Source of the DNA: JAOABC01 sp041287495
Lineage (GTDB): Bacteria > Aquificota > Aquificia > Aquificales > Hydrogenothermaceae
Assembly: GCA_041287495.1 (NCBI GenBank)
Contig: JBEULE010000003.1
Coordinates: 1-6,714, forward strand
DNA length: 6,714 nt
Direction of reading: 5' to 3'
The position numbers and the translations under genes are program-made. The notes below the pieces were generated by a model. That model did not search any database. It was not told the DNA's origin and worked only from the letters and a program-made list of their open reading frames with translations. Of the stretch, positions 1-5,687 are shown piece after piece; within the stretch, counting starts at the first letter, position 1, and every line of letters begins with the position of its first letter.

Positions 1-42
1 ATTGTTTAACTTATCTTCTTTAGATTTCTGTAGTGTAATCAT
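1..42 (-). CDS. Possible 5' end of an unidentified gene, cut by window edge
   Basis: The 14 codons from the ATG at 42-40 to the window edge read MITLQKSKEDKLNN with no stop. A Shine-Dalgarno-like AAGGTGG (minus strand, 60-54) lies 11 bases before the ATG. An earlier in-frame ATG at 66-64 has no such site. The peptide is too short to identify. It would follow mtaB by 79 bases on the same strand and could belong to the same transcript. A competing reading of these bases is a recombinase relic in another frame (20-91), so this start may be accidental. Confidence 0.35.
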   Translation of the reverse strand, partial: MITLQKSKEDKLNN

Positions 43-91
43 CTTTTTTCTTACCACCTTTACCATTTAAAACAATTAATTCTACTCCATA
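20..91 (-). pseudogene. Possible relic of an IS607-like serine recombinase
   Basis: One minus-strand frame between a TGA (94-92) and a TAA (22-20) has no start codon, yet reads like the inside of a protein: YGVELIVLNGKGGKKKDD followed by YTTEI. The segment YGVELIVLN followed by a charged stretch and a T-x-E block resembles the end of the resolvase fold in IS607-family TnpA serine recombinases, where Y/FGVE-hydrophobic-VLN precedes an E-D-L-I segment. A shift to the next frame gives KSKEDKLNN, which might continue that block. This is recognition from memory on 23 residues; no catalytic serine region is in the window. If real, it is a decayed mobile-element fragment behind mtaB. Confidence 0.3.
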
Positions 92-121
92 TCAAAAATA
101 AGCACTTTTTAACACTTTTTG

Positions 122-1453
122 TCAACTGTTTTTTACCTCCTCTATGACATTTAAATTTAAGGCTATATTATCTTCCCTATCAATACCTACATAGCTAAGT
201 TTTGCTTTTACAATAGAGTTTATATTTTCTACTGTATCTATATAGGCATGAATATAGTTAGGTGATAGTCCTACCTTCCTACCATCTTTCTCTGAGATTA
301 TAAGAAAGTTCATAGGTTTGTCTAAAAACTTTTTTCTAAACTCTATATTTTTATGTTTTGATATTTCCATCATAATCTTAGTTCTCTCTTTTTTCTCCGT
401 TTCACTTACCATATTTTTAAGTTTTAAAGCTGATGTATTCTTCCTTGGTGAGTATGGAAAAATATGTATGTATGCAAATGGTATATCTTTGACTGTTTTA
501 ACTGTGTTTTCAAAAGCTTGTTTATCCTCTGTTGGAAATCCGGTAATTATATCTGTTCCTATTGCAGTTTCTGGTCTTCTGGTTAGTATTCTATCTACCT
601 TTTGGATATACTCTTTTACTGTGTAGTCTCTTTTCATATCTTTTAATACTTTATCATCTGCTGATTGTATAGATAGATGAAAATGTGGAGCTATCTTAGG
701 ATTGTCTGTAAGAAAGTCTATCGTATAATCGTCAAGTTCACCAATCCCCATAGATGAAAGCCTTACAAGGTAAAGATTTTCTATCTTCGTAATCTCTTTC
801 AGTAAATCTAACAATCTACCTTCTCTATGGTCATAACCGTATTGGGATAACTGAGTTCCAGTTAAAACAATCTCCTTATACCCTCTATCAACAAGTATCT
901 TTACTTGATTTACTATCTGCTGTATTTTTGCACTTCTAACCTTTCCCCTTGCAAAAGGAATAATACAGAAAGAACAAAAACTATTACAACCTTCTTGGAC
1001 TTTCAGTATAGGTCTTGCCCCTTCAAAAAATGTAGATATCTCAAAAGTTTTAAAATCACTTTCCCTAAATACATTTTCTATAAATACTTTTTCTTCTAAT
1101 CTTTCGTTTAGATAGTTTTCTACTATCTCTAACAAAGCTGTTTTATGACTGTTTCCTATAACAATGTCAATCTCTTCCATCTTTGAAAGCTCATGAGGAG
1201 AAACCTGAGCATAGCAACCTGTTGCCACCACAACTGCATTAGGATTCCTTCTCTTTGCCTGTCTTAAAACTTTTCTCGATGTTCTATCTGCATCGTTTGT
1301 AACAGTGCAAGTATTTACCACATATATATCTGCTACATCATTAAAATCTGTTATCTGGTATCCTCTTTTAAAAAAACCTTCCTCTAATGCGGAAGTTTCA
1401 AACTGATTCATACGACATCCTAAGGTTGTAAATGCAACCTTTAAAACTTTCAT
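122..1453 (-). CDS. mtaB: tRNA (N6-L-threonylcarbamoyladenosine(37)-C2)-methylthiotransferase MtaB
   Basis: This radical-SAM iron-sulfur enzyme adds a methylthio group to t6A at position 37 of tRNAs reading ANN codons (making ms2t6A), which stabilises codon-anticodon pairing; it acts in the cytoplasm. The N-terminal UPF0004 domain has its three cluster cysteines at C13 (TLGCRMNQFE), C49 (NTCTVT) and C80 (ATGCYAQ). The radical-SAM CxxxCxxC is C156, C160 and C163 (EGCNSFCSFCIIPFARG), with RG-K-RS following as in this family. A TRAM-like RNA-binding tail occupies roughly 374-438. At 443 residues it has normal length and appears intact. MtaB is preferred over MiaB and RimO because of the start VAFTTLGCRMNQFE and the IIPFARGKVRS block. 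Its ATG directly abuts the TAG of the upstream repeat-protein gene, with GAGGAGATAGGA just before it inside that gene, so the two are probably co-translated. Confidence 0.93.
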   Translation of the reverse strand: MKVLKVAFTTLGCRMNQFETSALEEGFFKRGYQITDFNDVADIYVVNTCTVTNDADRTSRKVLRQAKRRNPNAVVVATGCYAQVSPHELSKMEEIDIVIGNSHKTALLEIVENYLNERLEEKVFIENVFRESDFKTFEISTFFEGARPILKVQEGCNSFCSFCIIPFARGKVRSAKIQQIVNQVKILVDRGYKEIVLTGTQLSQYGYDHREGRLLDLLKEITKIENLYLVRLSSMGIGELDDYTIDFLTDNPKIAPHFHLSIQSADDKVLKDMKRDYTVKEYIQKVDRILTRRPETAIGTDIITGFPTEDKQAFENTVKTVKDIPFAYIHIFPYSPRKNTSALKLKNMVSETEKKERTKIMMEISKHKNIEFRKKFLDKPMNFLIISEKDGRKVGLSPNYIHAYIDTVENINSIVKAKLSYVGIDREDNIALNLNVIEEVKNS

Positions 1454-2086
1454 CTAAATTCCTATCTCCTCAACAGCTTTCTCTAAATTTCCGTGTTTTA
1501 AAATCTCAACTAATTTATGCTCATCAAAAGCTTTTGTAAGTCTTTTTCCCGTTTTAAGGTCAAATATATAGAATATTTCTTCCCCATAACTTCCCACATA
1601 GTAAGTTCCCCTACCAAGTATAACTCCAGCTAAAACTGATGATTTATAATCTTCTGTAAGTTTCTCTCCTGTTTTTACATCGTAGATGGCAAATTTACCA
1701 TTTTTCTTTCCCCAGAAGTAATTACTTTCTCCAGTTAATGCCCCTCTATCCCTTATCTTTTCAAAAAAATCTGTTTTCTGTCCATCTATAGTGTAAAGAG
1801 CTTCATACTTACCTGTTTGAGCCTTAAAGTATGGAGACTGAGACTTTACTAATCCAGCTGTGTGTATCCAATCAAAATCCCCTGCTATCTTTCCAGTTTT
1901 TGTACTGTATAAAGACCATTTAGCTTTATTCAGGTCTTTTATATCGCTACATTGCTGTTGTGTAGCAATAAAGTAGTCAGATACACCTTTTAGATAACCT
2001 TCCTTAAATACATAGTAATAACGGCCTAAAACATTGCCATCTTCATCTATATGGATATACATATTGTTTTGAAAAATAAGCCTCAA
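1454..2086 (-). CDS. Uncharacterised protein with about 38-residue WG-like repeats
   Basis: I do not recognise this 210-residue protein by name. It contains at least three, probably four, copies of a roughly 38-residue unit whose core is K-aromatic-x-x-Y-x-x-x-T/D-G: KWSLYSTKTGK at 56-66, KYEALYTIDGQ at 93-103, KFAIYDVKTGE at 131-141 and IFYIFDLKTGK at 171-181. A weaker first copy (YIHIDEDGNV) lies at 10-19. Each core is followed by a short acidic/aromatic segment and a GxY or YF strand, which suggests a beta-repeat (WG-repeat or open propeller-like) fold, with a short helical end (HKLVEILKHGNLEKAVEEI). There is no signal peptide or membrane segment. The start is TTG, preceded by AGAGG 9 bases upstream. 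The first ATG (codon 9, 2062-2060) has no ribosome site, so the TTG start is preferred. It sits between lpxD and mtaB on the same strand; its role is unknown. Confidence 0.8.
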   Translation of the reverse strand: MRLIFQNNMYIHIDEDGNVLGRYYYVFKEGYLKGVSDYFIATQQQCSDIKDLNKAKWSLYSTKTGKIAGDFDWIHTAGLVKSQSPYFKAQTGKYEALYTIDGQKTDFFEKIRDRGALTGESNYFWGKKNGKFAIYDVKTGEKLTEDYKSSVLAGVILGRGTYYVGSYGEEIFYIFDLKTGKRLTKAFDEHKLVEILKHGNLEKAVEEIGI

Positions 2087-2095
2087 CTGAGATTA

Positions 2096-2100
2096 CCTCT
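2096..2100 (-). promoter_or_regulatory. Ribosome binding site supporting the TTG start
   Basis: The minus strand reads AAGAGGTAATCTCAG then TTG. The AGAGG core is 9 bases from the TTG at 2086-2084. The downstream ATG at 2062-2060 is preceded only by A/T-rich sequence with no purine-rich site. This decides the start of the repeat protein. Confidence 0.6.
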
Positions 2101-2113
2101 TAAATTTTTCGAA

Positions 2114-2122
2114 ATTGTATCA
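2114..2122 (-). promoter_or_regulatory. Possible internal promoter (extended -10) before the repeat protein gene
   Basis: The minus strand has TGATACAAT, an extended -10 (TGn then TACAAT, 5 of 6 to consensus), in the 53-base gap after lpxD. No good -35 hexamer is visible 16-18 bases upstream. Transcription would begin near 2107, giving a leader of about 20 bases that contains the ribosome site. It may let the repeat protein gene and mtaB be transcribed independently of lpxD. Confidence 0.3.
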
Positions 2123-2139
2123 TAGAGAATAACGTGATT

Positions 2140-3120
2140 TTATGATTTTGATTTGAAAATCTCTGGAAGTTTTTGTAAGATAACAATTATTCTTTTCCAC
2201 TTCTTCCATTCTACAGCAGGAATACTACTACCGTAAACATTGTTAGGTTCAAGATTACTACCTATTCCTGATTTTGCTGTAACTATAACATTATCTCCTA
2301 TAGTTATATGGTCTGCTACTCCTACCTGCCCGGCAAGTATCACATTATTTCCTATATTACAACTTCCCGCAATACCTACCTGCGAAACTAAAATTGTGTT
2401 CTGTCCTATCTTACAGTTATGTCCTATCATAACGAGATTATCTATCTTTGTTCCTTTTTCTATTATAGTAGCATCAATCATAGCTCTGTCTATTGTAGTA
2501 TTAGCTCCAATTTCTACATCATCTTTTATGATAACTTTACCTATATGTCTGATTTTTTTATGCTGTCCATCTTCCTGATAATAACCAAATCCATCAGAAG
2601 CGATAACAACTCCAGAATGTATTATTACATTATTTCCTATAACCGTATCCTGATAGATAGTTACCCTTGGATGAAGTAAGCAGTTATCTCCTATTGTTGT
2701 ATTCTTACCTATAAAACAGAAAGGTTTTATAACTGTATTTTTACCTATCTTTACATTATCCTCAATAACTACGTAATCTCCTATGTATACAGTTTCGTCT
2801 ATCTCTACATTCTTACCTATAACTGCTGTTTTGGAGATATAACCAGAAAGTTTCTCTTGAGGATAGAGTATATCTATAAGTTTATAAAAAGCTACTGCCG
2901 GATTTTTTACAACTATCTGAGTTATATCTAAATTATCTATCTTTTCTTTTACTAATACAGCCCCAGCTTTAATATCAGAAGGTAATTTAGATTTATTAAC
3001 TATAAAAGTCAAATCTTTGGAAGATGCTGTTTCTAAACTTTTAAGAGATTCTACTTCAAAATCTTCTTTTAGGTTATAAATCTCACCATTTAGAATTTTT
3101 GCTACTTCTGATAATTTCAT
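2140..3120 (-). CDS. lpxD: UDP-3-O-acylglucosamine N-acyltransferase LpxD
   Basis: LpxD catalyses the third step of lipid A synthesis, transferring a hydroxyacyl chain from acyl carrier protein to the 2-amino group of UDP-3-O-acylglucosamine in the cytoplasm. The N-terminal LpxD domain covers about 1-90 (SEVAKIL start; the segment DLTFIVNKSKL). A long left-handed beta-helix of hexapeptide repeats (IGxNVxI type) runs from about 100 to 285. The likely catalytic histidine is H234 in MIGHN, matching H239 of E. coli LpxD. H271 matches the second conserved histidine, and SDGFGY (175-180) is the conserved loop. At 326 residues the length is close to the family norm. The tail (KKWKRIIVILQKLPEIFKSKS) resembles the usual C-terminal helix. 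Its ATG overlaps the skp stop as ATGA, and an AAGGAG lies 14 bases upstream inside skp, so translation is probably coupled. The gene appears intact. Confidence 0.95.
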   Translation of the reverse strand: MKLSEVAKILNGEIYNLKEDFEVESLKSLETASSKDLTFIVNKSKLPSDIKAGAVLVKEKIDNLDITQIVVKNPAVAFYKLIDILYPQEKLSGYISKTAVIGKNVEIDETVYIGDYVVIEDNVKIGKNTVIKPFCFIGKNTTIGDNCLLHPRVTIYQDTVIGNNVIIHSGVVIASDGFGYYQEDGQHKKIRHIGKVIIKDDVEIGANTTIDRAMIDATIIEKGTKIDNLVMIGHNCKIGQNTILVSQVGIAGSCNIGNNVILAGQVGVADHITIGDNVIVTAKSGIGSNLEPNNVYGSSIPAVEWKKWKRIIVILQKLPEIFKSKS

Positions 3121-3617
3121 TTTTTACTGTTGTACTCCTTTATCACTAAATCAGTTATATCTAACCCTTTATTAGCATAAAGAATTCCACTTAAGAGTCC
3201 TCCATAAAAAACGATATCATAGTTATTCTTTTGAGATAGAGATTTAACTATATCTTTTATATCTTTAACCATAGATATTTCAGCATCTGCTTTCATCTTT
3301 GCAAGCTCTTTATTTGCCTGCCCCTCCAGATTTTGTAGTTCCCTTGCAAACTGGCGAAGTTCTTCTCTCTTTTGCTCTTTTGCTTTCTCGTTCAGTGTAG
3401 GACTTGCAAGTTGTTTTTGAATTTGCTGAATTTTATCACTTAACTCTTTTACTTTATCTTGATAATATTTAAGTTTTGCATCTAACTCTGCTTTATACTT
3501 TTTACCTTTGTTAGACTCATTCATAACCCTGTCAATATCAACATAAGCATAACTTCCGGCGAAAGATTTAATAACCATAGCCAACACGACGGTAAAAACG
3601 ATTAAAAACTTTTTCAT
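3117..3617 (-). CDS. skp: OmpH/Skp-family periplasmic chaperone
   Basis: Skp proteins hold unfolded outer-membrane proteins in the periplasm and pass them to the BAM machinery. Here a signal peptide is clear: MKK, a hydrophobic run (FLIVFTVVLAMVI, 4-16), and SFA before a likely cut after A20. The mature start AYVDIDRVMNES (24-35) is the usual Skp strand followed by the long helical arm. Residues about 36-130 are Lys/Glu/Gln-rich with the heptad pattern of the coiled-coil tentacles (KVKELSDKIQQIQKQLAS, then LRQFARELQNLEGQ). The C-terminal strand YDIVFYGGLLSGILYANKGL closes the body, followed by the usual D-I-T-D-L-V helix. At 166 residues it has normal length. A strong AGGAG site lies 6 bases before the ATG. 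It sits directly before lpxD, a pairing seen in many Gram-negatives, where bamA usually lies upstream; bamA is not seen here, because a broken restriction gene occupies that side. Confidence 0.9.
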   Translation of the reverse strand: MKKFLIVFTVVLAMVIKSFAGSYAYVDIDRVMNESNKGKKYKAELDAKLKYYQDKVKELSDKIQQIQKQLASPTLNEKAKEQKREELRQFARELQNLEGQANKELAKMKADAEISMVKDIKDIVKSLSQKNNYDIVFYGGLLSGILYANKGLDITDLVIKEYNSKK

Positions 3618-3623
3618 CTCTTA

Positions 3624-3628
3624 CTCCT
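3624..3628 (-). promoter_or_regulatory. Ribosome binding site of skp
   Basis: The minus strand reads AAAGGAGTAAGAG then ATG. AGGAG is 6 bases from the start codon, a near-ideal arrangement, which supports the start chosen for skp and suggests strong translation. Confidence 0.75.
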
Positions 3629-3666
3629 TTAACGGATTTAATATTTTTAAACTGTTCTTAATAATT

Positions 3667-3695
3667 ATTCTATCATGCATATCTTCTGTATATAA
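3667..3695 (-). promoter_or_regulatory. Possible second promoter close to skp
   Basis: On the minus strand TGATAGAAT is an extended -10 (TGn then TAGAAT, 5 of 6) at 3675-3667. Seventeen bases upstream is a poor -35 (TTATAT, 3695-3690). The start site would be near 3660, about 43 bases before the skp ATG. It is weaker evidence than the promoter at 3768-3797. Confidence 0.3.
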
Positions 3696-3767
3696 AATTT
3701 TGCGACCACTCTAATTTAGCTCTTTTCTTGATACATTTTTGTAAAATAATCAATCAACATTTAGATT

Positions 3768-3797
3768 ATTATAACAAACTTCTTAATATAGTGTAAA
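3768..3797 (-). promoter_or_regulatory. Likely main promoter of the skp-lpxD cluster
   Basis: The minus strand has TTTACA (3797-3792, 5 of 6 to the sigma70 -35) and a perfect TATAAT (3773-3768) separated by 18 bases. Transcription would begin near 3761 and leave a leader of about 143 bases before skp. The -35 box starts only eight bases past the stop codon of the last restriction-modification relic, so the promoter marks where the envelope operon begins. No rho-independent terminator is evident between the relics and this promoter, so read-through from upstream is possible. Confidence 0.55.
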
Positions 3798-3805
3798 TTT
3801 TCAAT

Positions 3806-3877
3806 TTATCTTACTTCTTCTGTTAAACCAATGGCATCAAAGACGATGTTATCAAGGGTTTTGCGGTTAGGTATCAT
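3806..3877 (-). pseudogene. Relic of a restriction-modification methyltransferase C-terminus
   Basis: A 23-codon minus-strand frame from an ATG at 3877-3875 to TAA contains RKTLDNIVFDAIGLTEE. This matches the C-terminal signature of many Type IIG / Eco57I-like methyltransferases (pattern R-K/R-x-L-D-D-I-V-F-D-A-L-G-L-T-E-E), where the chain normally continues for some residues more. Here it stops soon after, at EEVR. It overlaps the end of the 3867-4088 fragment by a few bases in another frame. I read it as the decayed tail of a separate R-M gene rather than a working small protein; there is no proper ribosome site. The identification comes from the signature only. Confidence 0.5.
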
Positions 3878-4088
3878 TTTTTTCTTCAATAATTTTAATC
3901 TCTTCATCAGTTAAATTGTATAACTTGTAAATGAGCTGGTCAATTTGGGATTCAAGTTCTTTTACTTGGGCTTGCTTTTTGGGGTCAGAAAAGTAATCAT
4001 CGGATTGGGTGAATAAACATATGTATTTTTTTTCTTTAGGTTTCATCATTTTCCTTACTTTCATCTGATAATCTGAATTCAATTTCAT
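3867..4088 (-). pseudogene. Relic of a second Type IIG R-M C-terminus
   Basis: This 73-codon frame has an ATG at 4088-4086 inside the end of the large broken R-M gene, overlapping its last 17 codons and stop in a different frame. From about residue 24 it resembles the extreme C-terminus of Eco57I/TaqI-like enzymes: LFTQSDDYFSDPKKQAQ, then a helix with IDQLIYKLYNLTDEEIKII, the usual I-D-x-L-V-Y-x-L-Y-G-L-T-x-E-E-I ending. The first 23 residues are low-complexity Lys-rich sequence caused by the overlap and match nothing. No ribosome site stands out. It is most likely a leftover tail of another R-M gene, since the big gene upstream already has its own complete ending. It could instead be annotated as a small hypothetical protein. 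Confidence 0.55.
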
Positions 4089-4383
4089 AGTTTTTTAAGT
4101 ATTCTATTTCTTCTTTGTTTAAACCATAAAGTGGACATACTAAATCATCTATTGAATCAATAATTTTTTTAGATTTCCTAATTTTATACTCTTTAAACTC
4201 TTTTATCCGTTTATATTTTTCAGTTTTTCTTATAACAGCATTCTTTTCAATATCTTCTAAATACTCTTGGTAAATTTTTTCAATTTCTTCTATTTTGTCA
4301 TCTGTTAATTTATCTACAGGTATAGGGAAAACTTCTATTTCATATCGTTTTAAGCTTAAGTTATCAGAATAAATTTGATACCA
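4036..4383 (-). pseudogene. C-terminal tail of the broken R-M gene, beyond the amber codon
   Basis: The same frame continues past the TAG for 115 residues without interruption: WYQIYSDNLSLKRYEIEVFP with IPVDKLTDDK, a long charged helical stretch, then DSIDDLVCPLYGLNKEEIEY and NYEIEFRLSDE, ending at TAA 4038-4036. Relatives have an aromatic pair (W-W-Y or F-W-W-Y) where the TAG stands, so the simplest origin is TGG to TAG. The D-x-L-V-x-x-L-Y-G-L-x-x-E-E ending is the family's normal C-terminus. This stretch has no ATG of its own at the start. Confidence 0.8.
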
Positions 4384-5104
4384 CTAGAAAAATAGATTGC
4401 TACTTAAAATACAGCCAATAGTATTTGCTAATCTTTTATCAAGCGAAATTGTTACATCTTTTGATGAATTAGTAGGGTAAGGTGCAATAACTTTAAAATA
4501 TCTACCTCCAGAAGAACGATAAAAAATCTTCTTGCCATCTTCCTTGATTAAATGTAATATTCTTGTTTTATGGGAAAACAGTTTATCTAAAATTTGTGTT
4601 TCTATTTCATATGAGATTTTTGGATATCTTCCTTTAAGTTTATAATTTTTTACATCTATGAATTTAAGATTGTTAAGTATATATTGTAAATTAAATCGTT
4701 TGCTTTTTCTATACATTTTTGAGCATAAAATTTTCTCTACTGGTGTTAGTGTTTTGCTGAAGCTAATTATTGAATTATTTACATCAGCACTTTCAAAAAT
4801 TGGTTGGGGTCTTACAGCATAGGAAGAAATTTTTATTAGTTGACAATTATTTTCAAGCAACCTATGAAGAGGAACCATAGATTCACTTGAAGTTATAGAA
4901 ATAGGAACAATAAAAATGAGATTCCCATCTTTACGCAAGTTGTTAAATCCTTTTTCAATAAATAGTGCAAAAGTATCAAAAAAACCTTTTTCATTCTCGT
5001 TTCCTGTACATTTATAATATTTTTTAAAGTAATCTTTTGCATATTCTGAAAATTTTCCCCTATACGGCGGATTGCCAATCACCACATCAAAACCCCCCTT
5101 TTTT
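4384..5104 (-). pseudogene. Catalytic NPPY and target-recognition piece of the broken R-M gene
   Basis: After the second shift the frame resumes with KKGGFDVVIGNPPYRGKF. NPPY (5073-5062) is motif IV, which grips the flipped adenine in N6-adenine methyltransferases. Next come FFDTFALFIEKGFNNLRKDG and LIFIVPISITSS, the usual core of the fold, then a target-recognition part with FYRSSGGRYFKVIAPYPT (a conserved block of TaqI-like specificity domains) and LANTIGCILSSNLFF. It stops at TAG (4386-4384). The frame formally extends back to an ATG at 5166, but the 21 residues before KKGGF are a shadow of the neighbouring frame. Confidence 0.85.
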
Positions 5105-5511
5105 ATGGAAAACTTCGGAGAAATAAACTTCAAAATCAAATTCCTTATGTCCTTTTGTAATTTCATAAATCAATTCATCAATTCGTTTCTTTAATTCCTG
5201 CTTTCTTACAGGATTTGTTTTGTTAAAGTATTCTGGCTTTAATTTTTCAAGTTCTGAAAATGCATTTTGGTTAAATAAATCCTTTTCAACACCTAAAAGT
5301 GAATCACCACAAACCACTTTATAATCAAGGTTAGGAAGTGGCTTTATCTGTTGGAAATCTTCTTCATCCACAATCATTGAAAGCCAGAATCTTAATTTAC
5401 ATATTTCAACAGCTCCCGGGTCTATGTCAACTCCATAAAGAGAGTTTTCTATAGAGTGGCGTTTGAGGTCGTAGTTTGTTATATTTTTATTCAGATACAC
5501 AGAAAGTAAAC
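5087..5511 (-). pseudogene. Middle methyltransferase piece of the broken R-M gene
   Basis: In the +1 frame after the A6 run the protein resumes as SLLSVYLNKNITNYDLKR, then SIENSLYGVDIDPGAVEI with CKLRFWLSMIVDEE (acidic motif binding the cofactor ribose) and LDYKVVCGDSLLG (motif III). After a charged helical insert comes FDFEVYFSEVFHKKGGF, which in relatives runs straight on into DVVIGNPPY. Here it hits TGA at 5089-5087 because of one extra base in the A6-G6-T4 run. A GTG at 5500-5498 could be called as a start, but it is internal and has no ribosome site. Confidence 0.85.
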
Positions 5512-5687
5512 TTTTTTAATTTTACTATTTCGTGTAGCATTCCAATAGGAAATGCTCCTGAGCCAACTGCCGGGTCCCATACTTTTATATCTGCAAGTAA
5601 ACTATCTATTTCTTTTGCATTAATTTTTATACTTTCTGGAACCTGACTTTTATATTCTGTTCTCTTTAACTCTCCCGATTTTATTTT
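5487..5687 (-). pseudogene. Methyltransferase motif I piece of the broken R-M gene
   Basis: This stretch continues the same frame as the upstream piece immediately after the TAA (ALERE, stop, KIKSGELKRTEYKSQVPESI), which shows that the stop is a nonsense change and not a gene boundary. The S-adenosylmethionine-binding motif I, DPAVGSGAF, lies at 5576-5550, followed by PIGMLHEIVKLK. The frame is then lost at the A6 run (5517-5512) and ends at a TAA at 5489-5487 after junk residues FTFCVSE. With five A residues it would read EIVKLKSLLSVYLNKN and join the next piece smoothly. Confidence 0.85.

Noticed and set aside
92..121. Possible terminator after mtaB (A-run, short loop, T-run on the minus strand)
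   Set aside because: The stem would be only about five A-T pairs with no GC, too weak to call a terminator.
318..626. Plus-strand open frame of 102 codons inside mtaB
   Set aside because: It is a shadow of the well-supported mtaB gene on the other strand; its hydrophobic look comes from complementing Lys/Glu-rich codons.
2240..2679. Plus-strand open frames within lpxD
   Set aside because: They mirror the hexapeptide repeats of lpxD; the apparent repetition (SPIVI, CPIL) is the complement of IGxN codons. No ribosome sites.
3640..3720. Small palindromes in the skp leader (AATAATTATT, ATGCAT, CTAAATTAG)
   Set aside because: Short AT-rich palindromes are expected by chance in this composition and do not form a convincing hairpin or operator.
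3718..3762. Tiny minus-strand frame starting ATGTTGATTGATTA in the skp leader
   Set aside because: About 14 codons, no ribosome site, and no recognisable peptide; treated as leader sequence.
4893..5078. Minus-strand 61-codon frame
   Set aside because: Overlaps the methyltransferase core in a different frame and has no family resemblance.
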